Shown piece after piece: positions 53,504-62,873 of a stretch of 64,000 bases of DNA. Origin of the DNA: Burkholderia sp052045245. GTDB taxonomy: Bacteria > Pseudomonadota > Gammaproteobacteria > Burkholderiales > Burkholderiaceae. The notes below the pieces were generated by a model. The model saw nothing but the letters and a program-made list of their open reading frames with translations. It had not been told where the DNA came from and did no database searches. Position numbers and translations under genes: made by a program. Location of the stretch: NCBI RefSeq assembly GCF_052045245.1, contig NZ_JBQEON010000009.1, positions 117,524-181,523 of the forward strand, read 5' to 3'. The stretch's first letter is position 1, and each line of letters starts with the position of its first letter.

Positions 53504-54885
53504 GCGCGGCTCCCGAGCGCGTCGAGCAGCTTCTGGTGCACGCCGCCGAACCCGCCGTTGCTCATCACGAGCACGTGGTCGCCCGGGCGCGCGGCCGCGA
53601 CGACCGACTTCACCAGCAGATGGAGATCGTCGAACGCGCGGGCCTTGTCACCCAGCGGCGCCAGCGCTTCGCCGAGGTTCCAGCCGAGCGCGTCGCGCCC
53701 GGTCGGCGCGCCGTAGCCGAACACCAGATCGGCGTCGGCGAGGCTGGCCGGCAGTTGCGCCTTCATCACGCCGAGCTTCATCGTGTTCGAGCGCGGCTCG
53801 AGCACCGCGAGAATGCGGGAATGTTGACGGCCGATGCGCGCGCGAAGGCCGGCGATCGTGGTTTCGATCGCAGTCGGATGGTGCGCGAAGTCGTCGTAGA
53901 CGGTCACGCCGTCCACGCTGCCGCGCACTTCCATGCGCCGCTTCACGTTGCGGAACGAGGCGAGCGATTCGTCCGCCTGCGCGGGCGGCACGCCGACGTG
54001 GCGGGCGGCCGCGATCGCCGCGAGCGCGTTCATCCGGTTGTGGTCGCCCTGCACCTGCCACGCGACTTCACCGACGCGCTCGGCGTGGCGATACACCGCG
54101 AACCGCTCGTCGACCGGCACGCCGTCCTCGGCCGGCAGCGCCTGCCAGCCGCCATCGACGCCGAAGCGCTCGACCTCGCTCCAGCAGCCGCGCGCGAGCA
54201 CGCGCTCCAGCGCGTCGGAGCGGCCGTTGGTCACGATCCGGCCGACACCCGGCACGGTGCGCACGAGATGATGGAATTGCGTTTCGATCGCGGCGAGATC
54301 CGGGAAGATATCGGCGTGATCGAATTCGAGATTGTTGAGCACCGCGGTGCGCGGCCGGTAGTGGACGAACTTCGAGCGCTTGTCGAAGAACGCCGTATCG
54401 TATTCGTCGGCCTCGATCACGAAGAAGCTCGAATCGGTCAGCCGTGCCGACACGCCGAAGTTCAGCGGCACGCCGCCGATCAGGAAGCCGGGGTTCAGGC
54501 CGGCATCCTCCAGCAACCACGCGAGCATCGACGACGTGGTCGTCTTGCCGTGCGTGCCCGCGACCGCCAGTACCCATTTTCCGGCCAGCACGTGTTCGCC
54601 GAGCCATTGCGGGCCGGACATATAAGGCAGGCCGCGATCGAGTATCGCTTCCATCAGCGGGTTGCCGCGCGTGACGACGTTGCCGATCACGAACAGGTCG
54701 GGTTTCAGGTCGATCTGGTCGGCGCCGTAGCCCTCGATCAGCGTGATGCCCTGCGCCTCGAGCTGCGTGCTCATCGGCGGATAGACGCCCGCGTCGCAAC
54801 CCGTCACCGTGTGGCCCGCCTCGCGCGCGAGCACGGCGAGACCGCCCATGAAGGTGCCGCAGATGCCAAGAATGTGGATGTGCAT
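53500..54885 (-). CDS. mpl: UDP-N-acetylmuramate:L-Ala-gamma-D-Glu-mDAP ligase
   Basis: 461-residue Mur-ligase-family enzyme that reuses the murein tripeptide in peptidoglycan recycling. The Rossmann start IHILGICGTFMGG, ATP motif GTHGKTTT (residues 110-117), EADEYDTAFFDKRSKFVHY and the C-terminal EPRSNTMKLG segment are Mpl-specific compared with MurC. No Shine-Dalgarno is seen at ATG 54885. It is upstream of, and overlapping, yqiA. Confidence 0.96.
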   Translation of the reverse strand: MHIHILGICGTFMGGLAVLAREAGHTVTGCDAGVYPPMSTQLEAQGITLIEGYGADQIDLKPDLFVIGNVVTRGNPLMEAILDRGLPYMSGPQWLGEHVLAGKWVLAVAGTHGKTTTSSMLAWLLEDAGLNPGFLIGGVPLNFGVSARLTDSSFFVIEADEYDTAFFDKRSKFVHYRPRTAVLNNLEFDHADIFPDLAAIETQFHHLVRTVPGVGRIVTNGRSDALERVLARGCWSEVERFGVDGGWQALPAEDGVPVDERFAVYRHAERVGEVAWQVQGDHNRMNALAAIAAARHVGVPPAQADESLASFRNVKRRMEVRGSVDGVTVYDDFAHHPTAIETTIAGLRARIGRQHSRILAVLEPRSNTMKLGVMKAQLPASLADADLVFGYGAPTGRDALGWNLGEALAPLGDKARAFDDLHLLVKSVVAAARPGDHVLVMSNGGFGGVHQKLLDALGSRA

Positions 54886-55118
54886 AGATGAATGCTTTCG
54901 CGCCGCCGGGCGCCGTCGATTCGGAAAGAGGGTCTGCGGCATGCCGGACAGGCCGTCCGGCCAACGCCTTTCGCCGCGACACAAAGACCGTCATTGTAAC
55001 TGACGGCCCGCCGTGCCCGGCGGCCCGAACGACGGATCCGGATGCGGTTCGGCGCGGCGGGCGGCACGCAGCCGCGGCGCGTTCGGGGGTGACAGCGATC
55101 GAGTATGATTACCGGATC

Positions 55119-55763
55119 ATGTCTCGCAAACCCCTTGTCGACCCGCGGCGCGCCCGCGAGGAAATCGCCCAGTCCGCCGCCCGCCTGATCGCGGAGGACG
55201 GCCTCGATTACGCCAGCGCGAAGCGCAAGGCCGCGCGCCAGCTGTTCGGCGACACGCGCGTTGCCGGCGAATGGCTGCCGGATAACGACCTGATCGAGGA
55301 AGAACTGCGCGAGTACCTCGCCCTGTTCCAGAGCGACACGCAGCCGGACGAACTGCGTCGCCTGCGCGAGATCGCGCTCGACTGGATGCGCCGGCTCGCC
55401 GAGTTCAATCCGTATGTGACGGGCGCGGTGCTGCAAGGCACCGCGAACGCGCATTCGGACATCCATTTGCAGATATTCACCGACAACCCGAAGGACGTCG
55501 CGATCTACCTGCTGAACCAGAACGTTCAGTACGACGTGTCCGAGACGCGGCATTTCGCCGGTCGCGCCGACGTCGAGACGCTCAGCTTCCTGTGGCGCCC
55601 GCGCCGCGATGTCGACGCGATCGGCATCCATGTCGCGCTCTACGCGAGCGACGACCTGCGCGGCGCGGTCAAGGCCGACGCGCGTGGCCGGGTCGCCCGC
55701 GCGGACGCCGCCGCGTTGCGCGCGGTGCTCGAGGCGAGCAACGCTCCTTCCGAACCGGAATGA
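55119..55763 (+). CDS. Conserved protein of unknown function, nucleotidyltransferase-like pattern
   Basis: 214 residues, no signal peptide or membrane segment. The N-terminal half is helical and charged (REEIAQSAARLIAEDGLDYASAKRKAARQLFG). The middle has TGAVLQGTANAHSDIHLQIF, which fits the G-x8-9-D-x-H/D pattern of nucleotidyltransferase-fold proteins, though the second acidic residue is a histidine. It contains no Mur-ligase motif despite lying beside mpl. It is divergent from mpl (234-base spacer with -10-like TATGAT at 55103-55108) and seven bases before the TlpA-like gene, with which it probably forms an operon. Confidence 0.75.
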   Translation: MSRKPLVDPRRAREEIAQSAARLIAEDGLDYASAKRKAARQLFGDTRVAGEWLPDNDLIEEELREYLALFQSDTQPDELRRLREIALDWMRRLAEFNPYVTGAVLQGTANAHSDIHLQIFTDNPKDVAIYLLNQNVQYDVSETRHFAGRADVETLSFLWRPRRDVDAIGIHVALYASDDLRGAVKADARGRVARADAAALRAVLEASNAPSEPE

Positions 55764-55770
55764 TTCGATC

Positions 55771-56325
55771 ATGATGATGAAACGCATGTTGGCGCTCGCG
55801 GTGATCGCGGCCGCCGCCGTCGCCGGCGGGCTCGCCGCCGGCCATTGGTTCCGCGGCGGCAGCGCCGACGACGGTGTCGCCGTCGCCGCGCCCGCCGCAC
55901 AGGGCAGCCCGGTCGACCAGTTGTGGGCCGCGTCGCTGACCGGTGTCGACGGCAAGCCGGCGTCGCTCGCGTCCTTCAAGGGCCAGAAAGTCGTAGTCAA
56001 TTTCTGGGCATCGTGGTGCGGCCCGTGCGTCGAGGAGATGCCCGAACTCGTCGCGCTGTCGCATCAATACAAGCAGAAAGGCATCCGCTTCGTCGGGATC
56101 GGTGTCGATTCCGACCAGAACGTGAAGAATTTTCTGCAGAAGGTGAAGGTCGACTATCCGGTTTTCGTCAGCGGATACGCGGGCGCAGATCTGGCCCGAA
56201 ATTTCGGAAATACGGCCGGCGCGCTGCCGTTTACGGTCGTCATCGACGAAACCGGCAAGATCCGCGAGACAAAATTAGGACAAATCCAGCCGGCCGAGCT
56301 GAAAAAGACCCTCGACGCCTTGTGA
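55771..56325 (+). CDS. TlpA/ResA-like thioredoxin, membrane-anchored
   Basis: 184 residues. An N-terminal hydrophobic segment (residues 5-24) works as an anchor or signal, followed by a TlpA-type thioredoxin domain with active site WCGPC (C83, C86) and the cis-proline region GALPFTVVID. Such proteins act as periplasmic thiol reductants, for example in cytochrome c maturation, but no ccm gene is adjacent. Three consecutive ATG codons begin the frame (55771, 55774, 55777). Confidence 0.87.
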   Translation: MMMKRMLALAVIAAAAVAGGLAAGHWFRGGSADDGVAVAAPAAQGSPVDQLWAASLTGVDGKPASLASFKGQKVVVNFWASWCGPCVEEMPELVALSHQYKQKGIRFVGIGVDSDQNVKNFLQKVKVDYPVFVSGYAGADLARNFGNTAGALPFTVVIDETGKIRETKLGQIQPAELKKTLDAL

Positions 56326-56519
56326 TCGGCCTGAACGGCCGCCCGCACGTTGGCGGCAATTTATGCGTCGATCGCGGCAATTTCACGTGAATTCGCTGAT
56401 ACTTTGCATCCGCACCGGTAATTCTTGCAGGTCCGGCGCGTTCGGCCGTTCGGCAAAACTAGACAAATTTCTCTAAATAGCGCTAAAGTTCGCGCAATTC
56501 CGCAGAAATAGAAGCGACC

Positions 56520-56972
56520 ATGACACGATTGCTGGTGCTGCACGGCCCCAACCTGAACCTTCTCGGCACCCGGGAACCGGAGGTGTACGGCCGCGTCACG
56601 CTTGCGCAGATCGATCAGGCGCTTGCCGCGCGGGCGCAGGAAGCCGGCGCCGAACTGTCGTCGTTCCAGAGCAACCATGAAGGCGCGCTCGTCGACCGCA
56701 TCCAGGCCGCGCGGGAGGAACAGACCGATTTCATCCTGATCAATCCCGCCGCGTATACGCACACGAGCGTCGCGATCCGGGACGCGATCGCCGGCGTTGG
56801 CATCCCGTTCGTCGAGGTTCATCTGTCGAACGTGCACCGCCGCGAAGCGTTCAGGCACCACTCCTACTTTTCCGACCAGGCCGAAGGCGTGATCTGCGGG
56901 CTGGGCTGGAAAGGTTATCTGTACGCGCTCGAGTACGCGCTGGACAAGCTGCAAGGCGCGTCGCGCGGCTGA
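56520..56972 (+). CDS. aroQ: 3-dehydroquinate dehydratase, type II
   Basis: 150-residue dodecameric enzyme forming 3-dehydroshikimate. The type II signature LVLHGPNLNLLGTREPEVYG contains the active-site tyrosine Y23, and EVHLSNVHRREAFRHHSY contains the catalytic-region histidine and arginines. It is in the aroQ-accB-accC order common to Burkholderiales. The AT-rich upstream spacer (about 56455-56515) probably has the promoter. Confidence 0.97.
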   Translation: MTRLLVLHGPNLNLLGTREPEVYGRVTLAQIDQALAARAQEAGAELSSFQSNHEGALVDRIQAAREEQTDFILINPAAYTHTSVAIRDAIAGVGIPFVEVHLSNVHRREAFRHHSYFSDQAEGVICGLGWKGYLYALEYALDKLQGASRG

Positions 56973-56989
56973 TTTCGCGATCTAGATTC

Positions 56990-57010
56990 AGCGCCGGCCC
57001 CACCGGCGCT
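56990..57010 (+). other. Hairpin between aroQ and accB
   Basis: AGCGCCGG (56990-56997) pairs with CCGGCGCT (57003-57010), five-base loop, then TTC. It may partly terminate aroQ or stabilise transcripts, 27 bases before accB. Confidence 0.5.
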
Positions 57011-57036
57011 TTCACGTATTGAAAGGGGAATTCCCG

Positions 57037-57504
57037 ATGGATCTTCGTAAGCTGAAAACTCTGATCGACCTCGTTTCCGAATCCGGCATCTCCGAGCTGG
57101 AAGTGACGGAAGGCGAAGGCAAGGTGCGTATCGTCAAGAACGCGCCGCCGGTCTATGTCCAGCCGACGGGCGGATTTGCCCCGCAGATGAGCGCACCGGC
57201 CCCGTCGGCCGCGCTGCCCACCGACGGCGCGGCTGCCGCGCCGGCCGCAGCCGCACCTGCCGTGCCGCAAGGCCACGTCGTGACGTCGCCGATGGTCGGC
57301 ACGTTCTATCGCGCACCGTCGCCGGGCGCGGACCCGTTCACCCAGGTCGGTGACACGGTCAAGGAAGGCCAGACCATCTGCATCATCGAAGCGATGAAGC
57401 TGCTCAACGAGATCGAGTCGGACAAGGCCGGCGTGATCAAGGAAATCCTCGTCGAGAACGGCCAGGCCGTCGAATACGGCCAGCCGCTTTTCGTGATCGG
57501 CTAA
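57037..57504 (+). CDS. accB: Biotin carboxyl carrier protein of acetyl-CoA carboxylase
   Basis: 155 residues from ATG 57037 (AGGGGAA before it). N-terminal MDLRKLKTLIDL, an Ala/Pro-rich linker (about residues 52-78) and the C-terminal biotinyl domain with EAMKLLNE, where K121 is biotinylated. It carries carboxybiotin between AccC and the AccAD transferase for malonyl-CoA. accC follows by 85 bases. Confidence 0.97.
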   Translation: MDLRKLKTLIDLVSESGISELEVTEGEGKVRIVKNAPPVYVQPTGGFAPQMSAPAPSAALPTDGAAAAPAAAAPAVPQGHVVTSPMVGTFYRAPSPGADPFTQVGDTVKEGQTICIIEAMKLLNEIESDKAGVIKEILVENGQAVEYGQPLFVIG

Positions 57505-57589
57505 GTCCGCCGCGCGGCCCACCCGGCCGCGCGCCGCCGATGCTCGCCAGGCGCCGTTCGCGCGCCCCTCGAAGAGACGAATACTCGCT

Positions 57590-58957
57590 ATGTTTGAAAA
57601 AATCCTCATTGCCAACCGCGGTGAAATCGCGCTGCGCATCCAGCGCGCGTGCCGCGAGCTCGGCGTCAAGACGGTGGTCGTCTACTCGGAAGCCGACAAG
57701 GAAGCCAAGTACGTACGCCTCGCGGACGAAGCCGTCTGTATCGGCCCGGCCCCGTCGAACCTGAGCTACCTGAACATGCCGGCGCTGATCAGCGCCGCGG
57801 AAGTCACCGACGCCGAGGCGATCCACCCCGGCTACGGCTTCCTGTCGGAGAACGCCGACTTCGCGGAACGCGTCGAGCAGTCGGGCTTCACGTTCATCGG
57901 CCCGCGTCCGGAAACGATCCGCCTGATGGGCGACAAGGTCACCGCGAAGCAGACCATGATCAAGACCGGCGTGCCGTGCGTGCCGGGTTCGGAAGGCGCG
58001 TTGCCGGACGATCCGAAGGAGATCGTGAAGATTGCGCGCGCGATCGGCTATCCGGTCATCATCAAGGCAGCAGGCGGCGGCGGCGGGCGCGGGATGCGCG
58101 TCGTGCACACCGAGGCCGCGCTCGTCAACGCGGTCAACATGACCCGCGAGGAAGCCGGCCGTGCGTTCGGCAACCCGCAGGTGTACATGGAGAAGTTCCT
58201 CGAGAACCCGCGCCACATCGAAATCCAGGTGCTGTCGGACGCGCACAAGAACGCGATCTGGCTCGGCGAGCGCGACTGCTCGATGCAGCGCCGCCACCAG
58301 AAGGTGATCGAGGAAGCGCCGGCGCCCGGCATTCCGCGCCGCCTGATCGAGCGCATCGGCGACCGCTGCGCGGACGCATGCAAGAAGATGGGCTACCTCG
58401 GCGCGGGCACGTTCGAATTCCTGTACGAGAACAACGAGTTCTACTTCATCGAGATGAACACGCGCGTGCAGGTCGAGCACCCGGTGTCGGAGATGATCAC
58501 GGGCGTCGACATCGTGCAGGAACAGATCCGCATCGCGGCCGGCGAGAAGCTCACGCTGCGCCAGCGCGACATCCAGTTCCGCGGACACGCGATCGAATGC
58601 CGGATCAACGCGGAAGATCCGTTCAAGTTCACGCCGTCGCCGGGCCGGATCACGTCGTGGCATACGCCGGGCGGCCCCGGCGTGCGCGTCGACTCGCATG
58701 CGTACAATGGCTATTTCGTGCCGCCGAACTATGATTCGATGATCGGCAAGTTGATCACCTACGGCGCGACGCGCGACCAGGCGATCCGCCGGATGCGCAT
58801 CGCACTGTCGGAAATGGTCGTCGAAGGCATCCAGACCAACATCCCGCTGCACCGCGAACTGATGATCGACTCGAAGTTCGTCGAAGGCGGCACCAGCATC
58901 CACTACCTCGAAAACCGGCTCGCGCAGAAGCAGCAGGTCGCACCGGAAGAAGCGTAA
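57590..58957 (+). CDS. accC: Biotin carboxylase subunit of acetyl-CoA carboxylase
   Basis: 455-residue ATP-grasp enzyme that carboxylates the biotin of AccB. N-terminal FEKILIANRGEIALRI, ATP-binding glycine loop KAAGGGGGRGMR, and catalytic EMNTRVQVEHPVSE are all canonical. It ends two bases before prmA, whose Shine-Dalgarno lies in the accC tail. Confidence 0.98.
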   Translation: MFEKILIANRGEIALRIQRACRELGVKTVVVYSEADKEAKYVRLADEAVCIGPAPSNLSYLNMPALISAAEVTDAEAIHPGYGFLSENADFAERVEQSGFTFIGPRPETIRLMGDKVTAKQTMIKTGVPCVPGSEGALPDDPKEIVKIARAIGYPVIIKAAGGGGGRGMRVVHTEAALVNAVNMTREEAGRAFGNPQVYMEKFLENPRHIEIQVLSDAHKNAIWLGERDCSMQRRHQKVIEEAPAPGIPRRLIERIGDRCADACKKMGYLGAGTFEFLYENNEFYFIEMNTRVQVEHPVSEMITGVDIVQEQIRIAAGEKLTLRQRDIQFRGHAIECRINAEDPFKFTPSPGRITSWHTPGGPGVRVDSHAYNGYFVPPNYDSMIGKLITYGATRDQAIRRMRIALSEMVVEGIQTNIPLHRELMIDSKFVEGGTSIHYLENRLAQKQQVAPEEA

Positions 58958-58959
58958 GC

Positions 58960-59862
58960 ATGAGCTATCGCGAACTCGTCGTCGAACTGGCCCGTGAGCA
59001 TGCGGAGGCGCTGTCCGACGCGCTGCTCGAACTCGGCGCGCTGTCGGTGTCCGTCGAAGACGCCGACGCCGACACGCCCGACGAGCAACCGCTCTTCGGC
59101 GAGCCGGGCCTGGTTCCCGAACGTACCGCGTGGCAGCACTCGCGCGTGATCGCGCTGCTGTCGCCCGATCACGATCCGGCCGTGCTGCTCGCGGCCGCCG
59201 CGAACGAGATCGGTGTCGCCGAGACACCGACGTTCGACGTGCGTGAAGTCGAGGAGCAGGACTGGGTGCGGCTCACGCAGTCGCAGTTCGAGCCGATCCC
59301 GATCGGCGAGCGGATCTGGGTCGTGCCGTCGTGGCACGACGCGCCCGATCCCGACGCCCTGATTCTCGAACTCGACCCCGGTCTCGCGTTCGGCACCGGC
59401 AGCCACCCGACCACGCGCCTGTGCATGGAATGGCTCGAGCAGTCGGTGAAACCCGGCCAGTCGGTCCTCGATTACGGTTGTGGCTCGGGCATTCTCGCGA
59501 TCCTCGCGAAGAAATGCGGGGCGAACCCCGTGGTCGGCATCGACATCGATCCGCAAGCGGTCGAATCGGCGCGGCAGAACAGCGAACGCAACCGTGCGGA
59601 CGTCACGTACGGGCTGCCCGACGCGTGCCCGGCCGGCGAATTCGACATCGTCGTCGCGAACATCCTGTCGAATCCGCTGAAGCTGATGGCGTCGATGCTC
59701 GCATCGAAGGTGAAGCCGGGCGGCCACATCGCGCTGTCGGGCGTGCTCGCACGCCAGGCGGACGAAGTCGCGGCCGTCTATGCGCGCTACGTCGACATCT
59801 CGGTCTGGCGCGAACACGAAGGTTGGGTATGCCTCGCCGGAACCCGGCGGGAAAGCCATTAG
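58960..59862 (+). CDS. prmA: Ribosomal protein L11 methyltransferase
   Basis: 300 residues. An N-terminal substrate-recognition domain (about 1-90) and a SAM-dependent methyltransferase domain with GLAFGTGSHPTTRLC and DYGCGSGILAI, then VVANILSNPL. It trimethylates lysines and the N-terminus of L11. The tight accC-prmA junction (two bases) fits the conserved operon. Confidence 0.96.
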   Translation: MSYRELVVELAREHAEALSDALLELGALSVSVEDADADTPDEQPLFGEPGLVPERTAWQHSRVIALLSPDHDPAVLLAAAANEIGVAETPTFDVREVEEQDWVRLTQSQFEPIPIGERIWVVPSWHDAPDPDALILELDPGLAFGTGSHPTTRLCMEWLEQSVKPGQSVLDYGCGSGILAILAKKCGANPVVGIDIDPQAVESARQNSERNRADVTYGLPDACPAGEFDIVVANILSNPLKLMASMLASKVKPGGHIALSGVLARQADEVAAVYARYVDISVWREHEGWVCLAGTRRESH

Positions 59863-59907
59863 AATAGCGCTGTCCTTCACTCTGGCCAGCAGGCCGCCCG
59901 GCTCGAC

Positions 59908-61245
59908 ATGCTTCTTGCGACGCGCTGCCCCCATTGCGAAACCGTCTTCCGGCTGCAGCAGGAACAGCTCTCGCTGCATGACGGCCTCGTGCGCTGCGGA
60001 CACTGCCAGCAGGTCTTCAACGCCTCGCAGTCGCTCGTGCCCGCACCGGCGCGGCAACCCGAACCCGCGTTGACCGAAGCGGCGCCGCCGGCCGAGCCGG
60101 CCGTCGCCGCCCCGCAACACGAAGCCGCGCTCCCTCGGCTCTTCACCAGCGACGCGCCGGCCGAACCGGCAACCGATACCGACTACCAGCCCGAAGGCTG
60201 GGACATGTGGGCGCCGTGGCTCGATGCCGGTGTCGATCCGTCCCTCCAGCACAACGTCGACACCGTGCGCACCGAGCCGCTGGTACCGCTCGCGCTGCCG
60301 TCGACGGAAGCCGGTGTCGTTCACCTGTCCGGCACGCCCGCGCCGATCGCGTCCGGCCCCGCCGAACTGCACGCTGCCGCCGGGCCAGCGGCCGAGCCGG
60401 ATGAGCGGGCCATGACACCGCGTGAAGCCGACGTATCGGCCATGCCGCTGGCCGAACCCGACCTGCGCGAACCGCGCTTCGCCGCGCACGCGCAACCCGG
60501 CGCGGTCGAACGAGCCGCCGCGGAACCCGCCGAACCGGCCGGCAACGCGCACTTCGCCGTGCCTGACGATGAACACGCGCCGCGCGAACCGCGCTTCGCA
60601 TTCCGGCCGGCGCAAGCCGAACCCGAATCCGGACCCGACACCCCTCCCGACGAACGCGCCGCCGCGCCAGCCGTCCAACCCGCCGTTCCCTTCCCCGCCG
60701 CGACGACCGACGACGATCGCCCGGCCTTCGCGGTGACGCGCGAGACGCGCGCCCCGCAGCGACGTGGAATGCTCGGCGGCTTTTTCGGCGGCCTCGTCGC
60801 CGCCGCGCTGGCGGTGCTGCTCGTCGCGCAGCTCGCGTGGTGGCAGCGCGAAACCGTGATGATCTACTGGCCCGTCACGCAGGGCTGGTTCCGGCAGGCG
60901 TGCGCGCCGCTCGGATGCACGATCGCGCCGCCGCGCGCGATCGACGGCCTGCGGCTCGACGCGACCGACCTGCGTCAGATCGACGGTCCGCGCGTGCTGG
61001 AGCTGAAGGTACCGCTGACGAACCGCTACCGTGTCGCGCTCGCGTACCCGTCGCTCGAGCTGACGTTGCTCGACGACACGAATCACGTGACCGTGCGCCG
61101 CGTGCTCGCGCCGCGCGACTACGTGCGCCCGGGCATGCCGATCGACGCCGGGCTGCCGCCCGGCACGACGCAGACGATGATCGTGCGTCTCGACACGAAC
61201 GGCGCCCCCGCCTCGAATTTCCGCGTCCAGATCTTCTATCCGTGA
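59908..61245 (+). CDS. Zinc-ribbon/DUF3426 membrane protein
   Basis: 445 residues. The N-terminal MJ0042-type zinc ribbon has C7-P-H-C10 and C30-G-H-C33. A Pro/Ala/Glu-rich spacer of about 240 residues follows. A transmembrane helix (about 291-312, GLVAAALAVLLVAQLAWW) precedes a C-terminal periplasmic DUF3426 domain (about 315-445). Function unknown; the topology suggests a cytosolic metal-binding or nucleic-acid-sensing end linked to a periplasmic domain. It is 45 bases after prmA, probably the same transcript. Confidence 0.88.
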   Translation: MLLATRCPHCETVFRLQQEQLSLHDGLVRCGHCQQVFNASQSLVPAPARQPEPALTEAAPPAEPAVAAPQHEAALPRLFTSDAPAEPATDTDYQPEGWDMWAPWLDAGVDPSLQHNVDTVRTEPLVPLALPSTEAGVVHLSGTPAPIASGPAELHAAAGPAAEPDERAMTPREADVSAMPLAEPDLREPRFAAHAQPGAVERAAAEPAEPAGNAHFAVPDDEHAPREPRFAFRPAQAEPESGPDTPPDERAAAPAVQPAVPFPAATTDDDRPAFAVTRETRAPQRRGMLGGFFGGLVAAALAVLLVAQLAWWQRETVMIYWPVTQGWFRQACAPLGCTIAPPRAIDGLRLDATDLRQIDGPRVLELKVPLTNRYRVALAYPSLELTLLDDTNHVTVRRVLAPRDYVRPGMPIDAGLPPGTTQTMIVRLDTNGAPASNFRVQIFYP

Positions 61246-61317
61246 CGCCCCGCGGCGCGCGCATGCGCGCCGTCTCAACCCGCGCGCCGCAGCGGCGCGC
61301 TATTTCGGAGCACGAAC

Positions 61318-61821
61318 ATGAGCAAAGTTACGCTGGGTGGCAACGCGATCGATCTCGCCGGCACGTTCCCGGCCGTCGGCTCGCAAGCCCCCGACTTCAA
61401 GCTGGTCGGCAAGGATCTCGCCGACGTGTCGCTCGCCAGCTTCGCCGGCAAGCGCAAGGTGCTGAACATCGTCCCGAGCCTCGACACGCCGACCTGCGCG
61501 ACGTCGACCCGCAAGTTCAACGAAGCCGCGTCGTCGCTCGACAACACGGTCGTGGTCGTCGTGTCCGGCGACCTGCCGTTCGCCGCCACGCGCTTCTGCA
61601 CGACCGAAGGCCTCGCGAACGTCGTGACGGCGTCGACCTTCCGCGGCGGCCGCGCATTCGCGAACGCGTATGGCGTCGACGTGACGAGCGGCCCGCTGAA
61701 CGGCCTGACGGCCCGTGCGGTCGTCGTGCTCGACGCGCAGGACAAGGTGATCCACGCGGAACTCGTCGGCGAGATCAAGGACGAGCCGAACTACGACGCA
61801 GCGCTCGCCGCACTGAAGTAA
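61318..61821 (+). CDS. tpx: Thiol peroxidase
   Basis: 167-residue atypical 2-Cys peroxiredoxin. Peroxidatic C60 lies in PSLDTPTCATSTRKFN and resolving C94 in RFCTTEGL. It reduces hydroperoxides with thioredoxin. Length and motifs are canonical. A 72-base spacer separates it from the DUF3426 gene. Confidence 0.97.
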   Translation: MSKVTLGGNAIDLAGTFPAVGSQAPDFKLVGKDLADVSLASFAGKRKVLNIVPSLDTPTCATSTRKFNEAASSLDNTVVVVVSGDLPFAATRFCTTEGLANVVTASTFRGGRAFANAYGVDVTSGPLNGLTARAVVVLDAQDKVIHAELVGEIKDEPNYDAALAALK

Positions 61822-61915
61822 TCCGCTGCCGCCCGGCCCTGCCGCGCGAGGCCCGACAGCCTGCGCGCGCCGGCCGGGCGGCCGCTTCCCTTTGCCCTCT
61901 ACAGGAACGCACGCC

Positions 61916-62854
61916 TTGACTACGCTGATTTGCGGCTCGCTCGCCTACGACAACATCATGACCTTCGAAGGCCGGTTTCGCGAGCACATCCTGCCCGACC
62001 AGGTTCACCTGCTGAACGTGAGCTTCCTCGTGCCGACGATGCGTCGCGAATTCGGCGGTTGCGCGGGGAACATCGCTTACGCGCTGCATCTGCTCGGCGG
62101 CGACGCGCGCATCATGGCGACGGTCGGCGCGAACGACGCCGACCGCTATCTCGAGCGTCTCGACAGCCTCGGCCTGTCGAAGGCCAGCGTGCGCGTGGTG
62201 CCCGACTCGCACACCGCGCAGGCGATGATCACGACCGATCTCGACAACAACCAGATCACTGCATTCCACCCGGGCGCGATGATGCTGTCGCACCTGAACC
62301 GCGCGGACGAAGTGCCGGGCGTGAAGCTCGGCATCGTCGCGCCGGACGGCTTCGACGGGATGGTCCAGCACGCCGAGCAGTTCGCGAAGGCCGGCATCCC
62401 GTTCATCTTCGATCCGGGCCAAGGCCTGCCGCTGTTCGACGGTGCGACGCTGCGCCGCATCATTGAACTCGCGACTTTCGTTGCGGTCAACGACTACGAG
62501 GGCAAGCTCGTCAGCGACAAGACGGGCTGGTCCGAACAGGAAATCGCCAGCCGGGTTCAGGCGTTGATCATCACGCGCGGCGAGCACGGCTCCACCATTC
62601 TTCACAAAAACGGCGAAGAACAGATTCCGGTCGTGCAAGCAGAGCGCGTCGTCGATCCGACCGGCTGCGGCGACGCCTTCCGGGGCGGCCTGCTGTACGG
62701 CATCGAGAATGGCCTCGACTGGGCAACCACGGGCCGCCTCGCGAGCCTGATGGGCTCGATCAAGATTGCCCACCAGGGGCCCCAGACTTACGCACTGACG
62801 CGCGCCGAAATCGATGCGCGCTTCGAGGCTGCCTTCGGGTACAGTCTCAAATGA
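61916..62854 (+). CDS. PfkB-family nucleoside (adenosine) kinase
   Basis: 312 residues from TTG 61916, supported by AGGAA eight bases upstream and by the family start TTLICGSLAYDNIM. PfkB signature DPTGCGDAFRGGLLYG with the catalytic aspartate, and N-terminal FGGCAGNIAYAL. It closely resembles the nucleoside kinase studied in Burkholderia thailandensis, which phosphorylates adenosine, inosine, guanosine and other nucleosides, so broad nucleoside salvage is likely. The TTG start would make naive annotation begin at 61892 or later. Confidence 0.85.
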   Translation: MTTLICGSLAYDNIMTFEGRFREHILPDQVHLLNVSFLVPTMRREFGGCAGNIAYALHLLGGDARIMATVGANDADRYLERLDSLGLSKASVRVVPDSHTAQAMITTDLDNNQITAFHPGAMMLSHLNRADEVPGVKLGIVAPDGFDGMVQHAEQFAKAGIPFIFDPGQGLPLFDGATLRRIIELATFVAVNDYEGKLVSDKTGWSEQEIASRVQALIITRGEHGSTILHKNGEEQIPVVQAERVVDPTGCGDAFRGGLLYGIENGLDWATTGRLASLMGSIKIAHQGPQTYALTRAEIDARFEAAFGYSLK

Positions 62855-62873
62855 ATATTGTGGGAGAGCAAAG

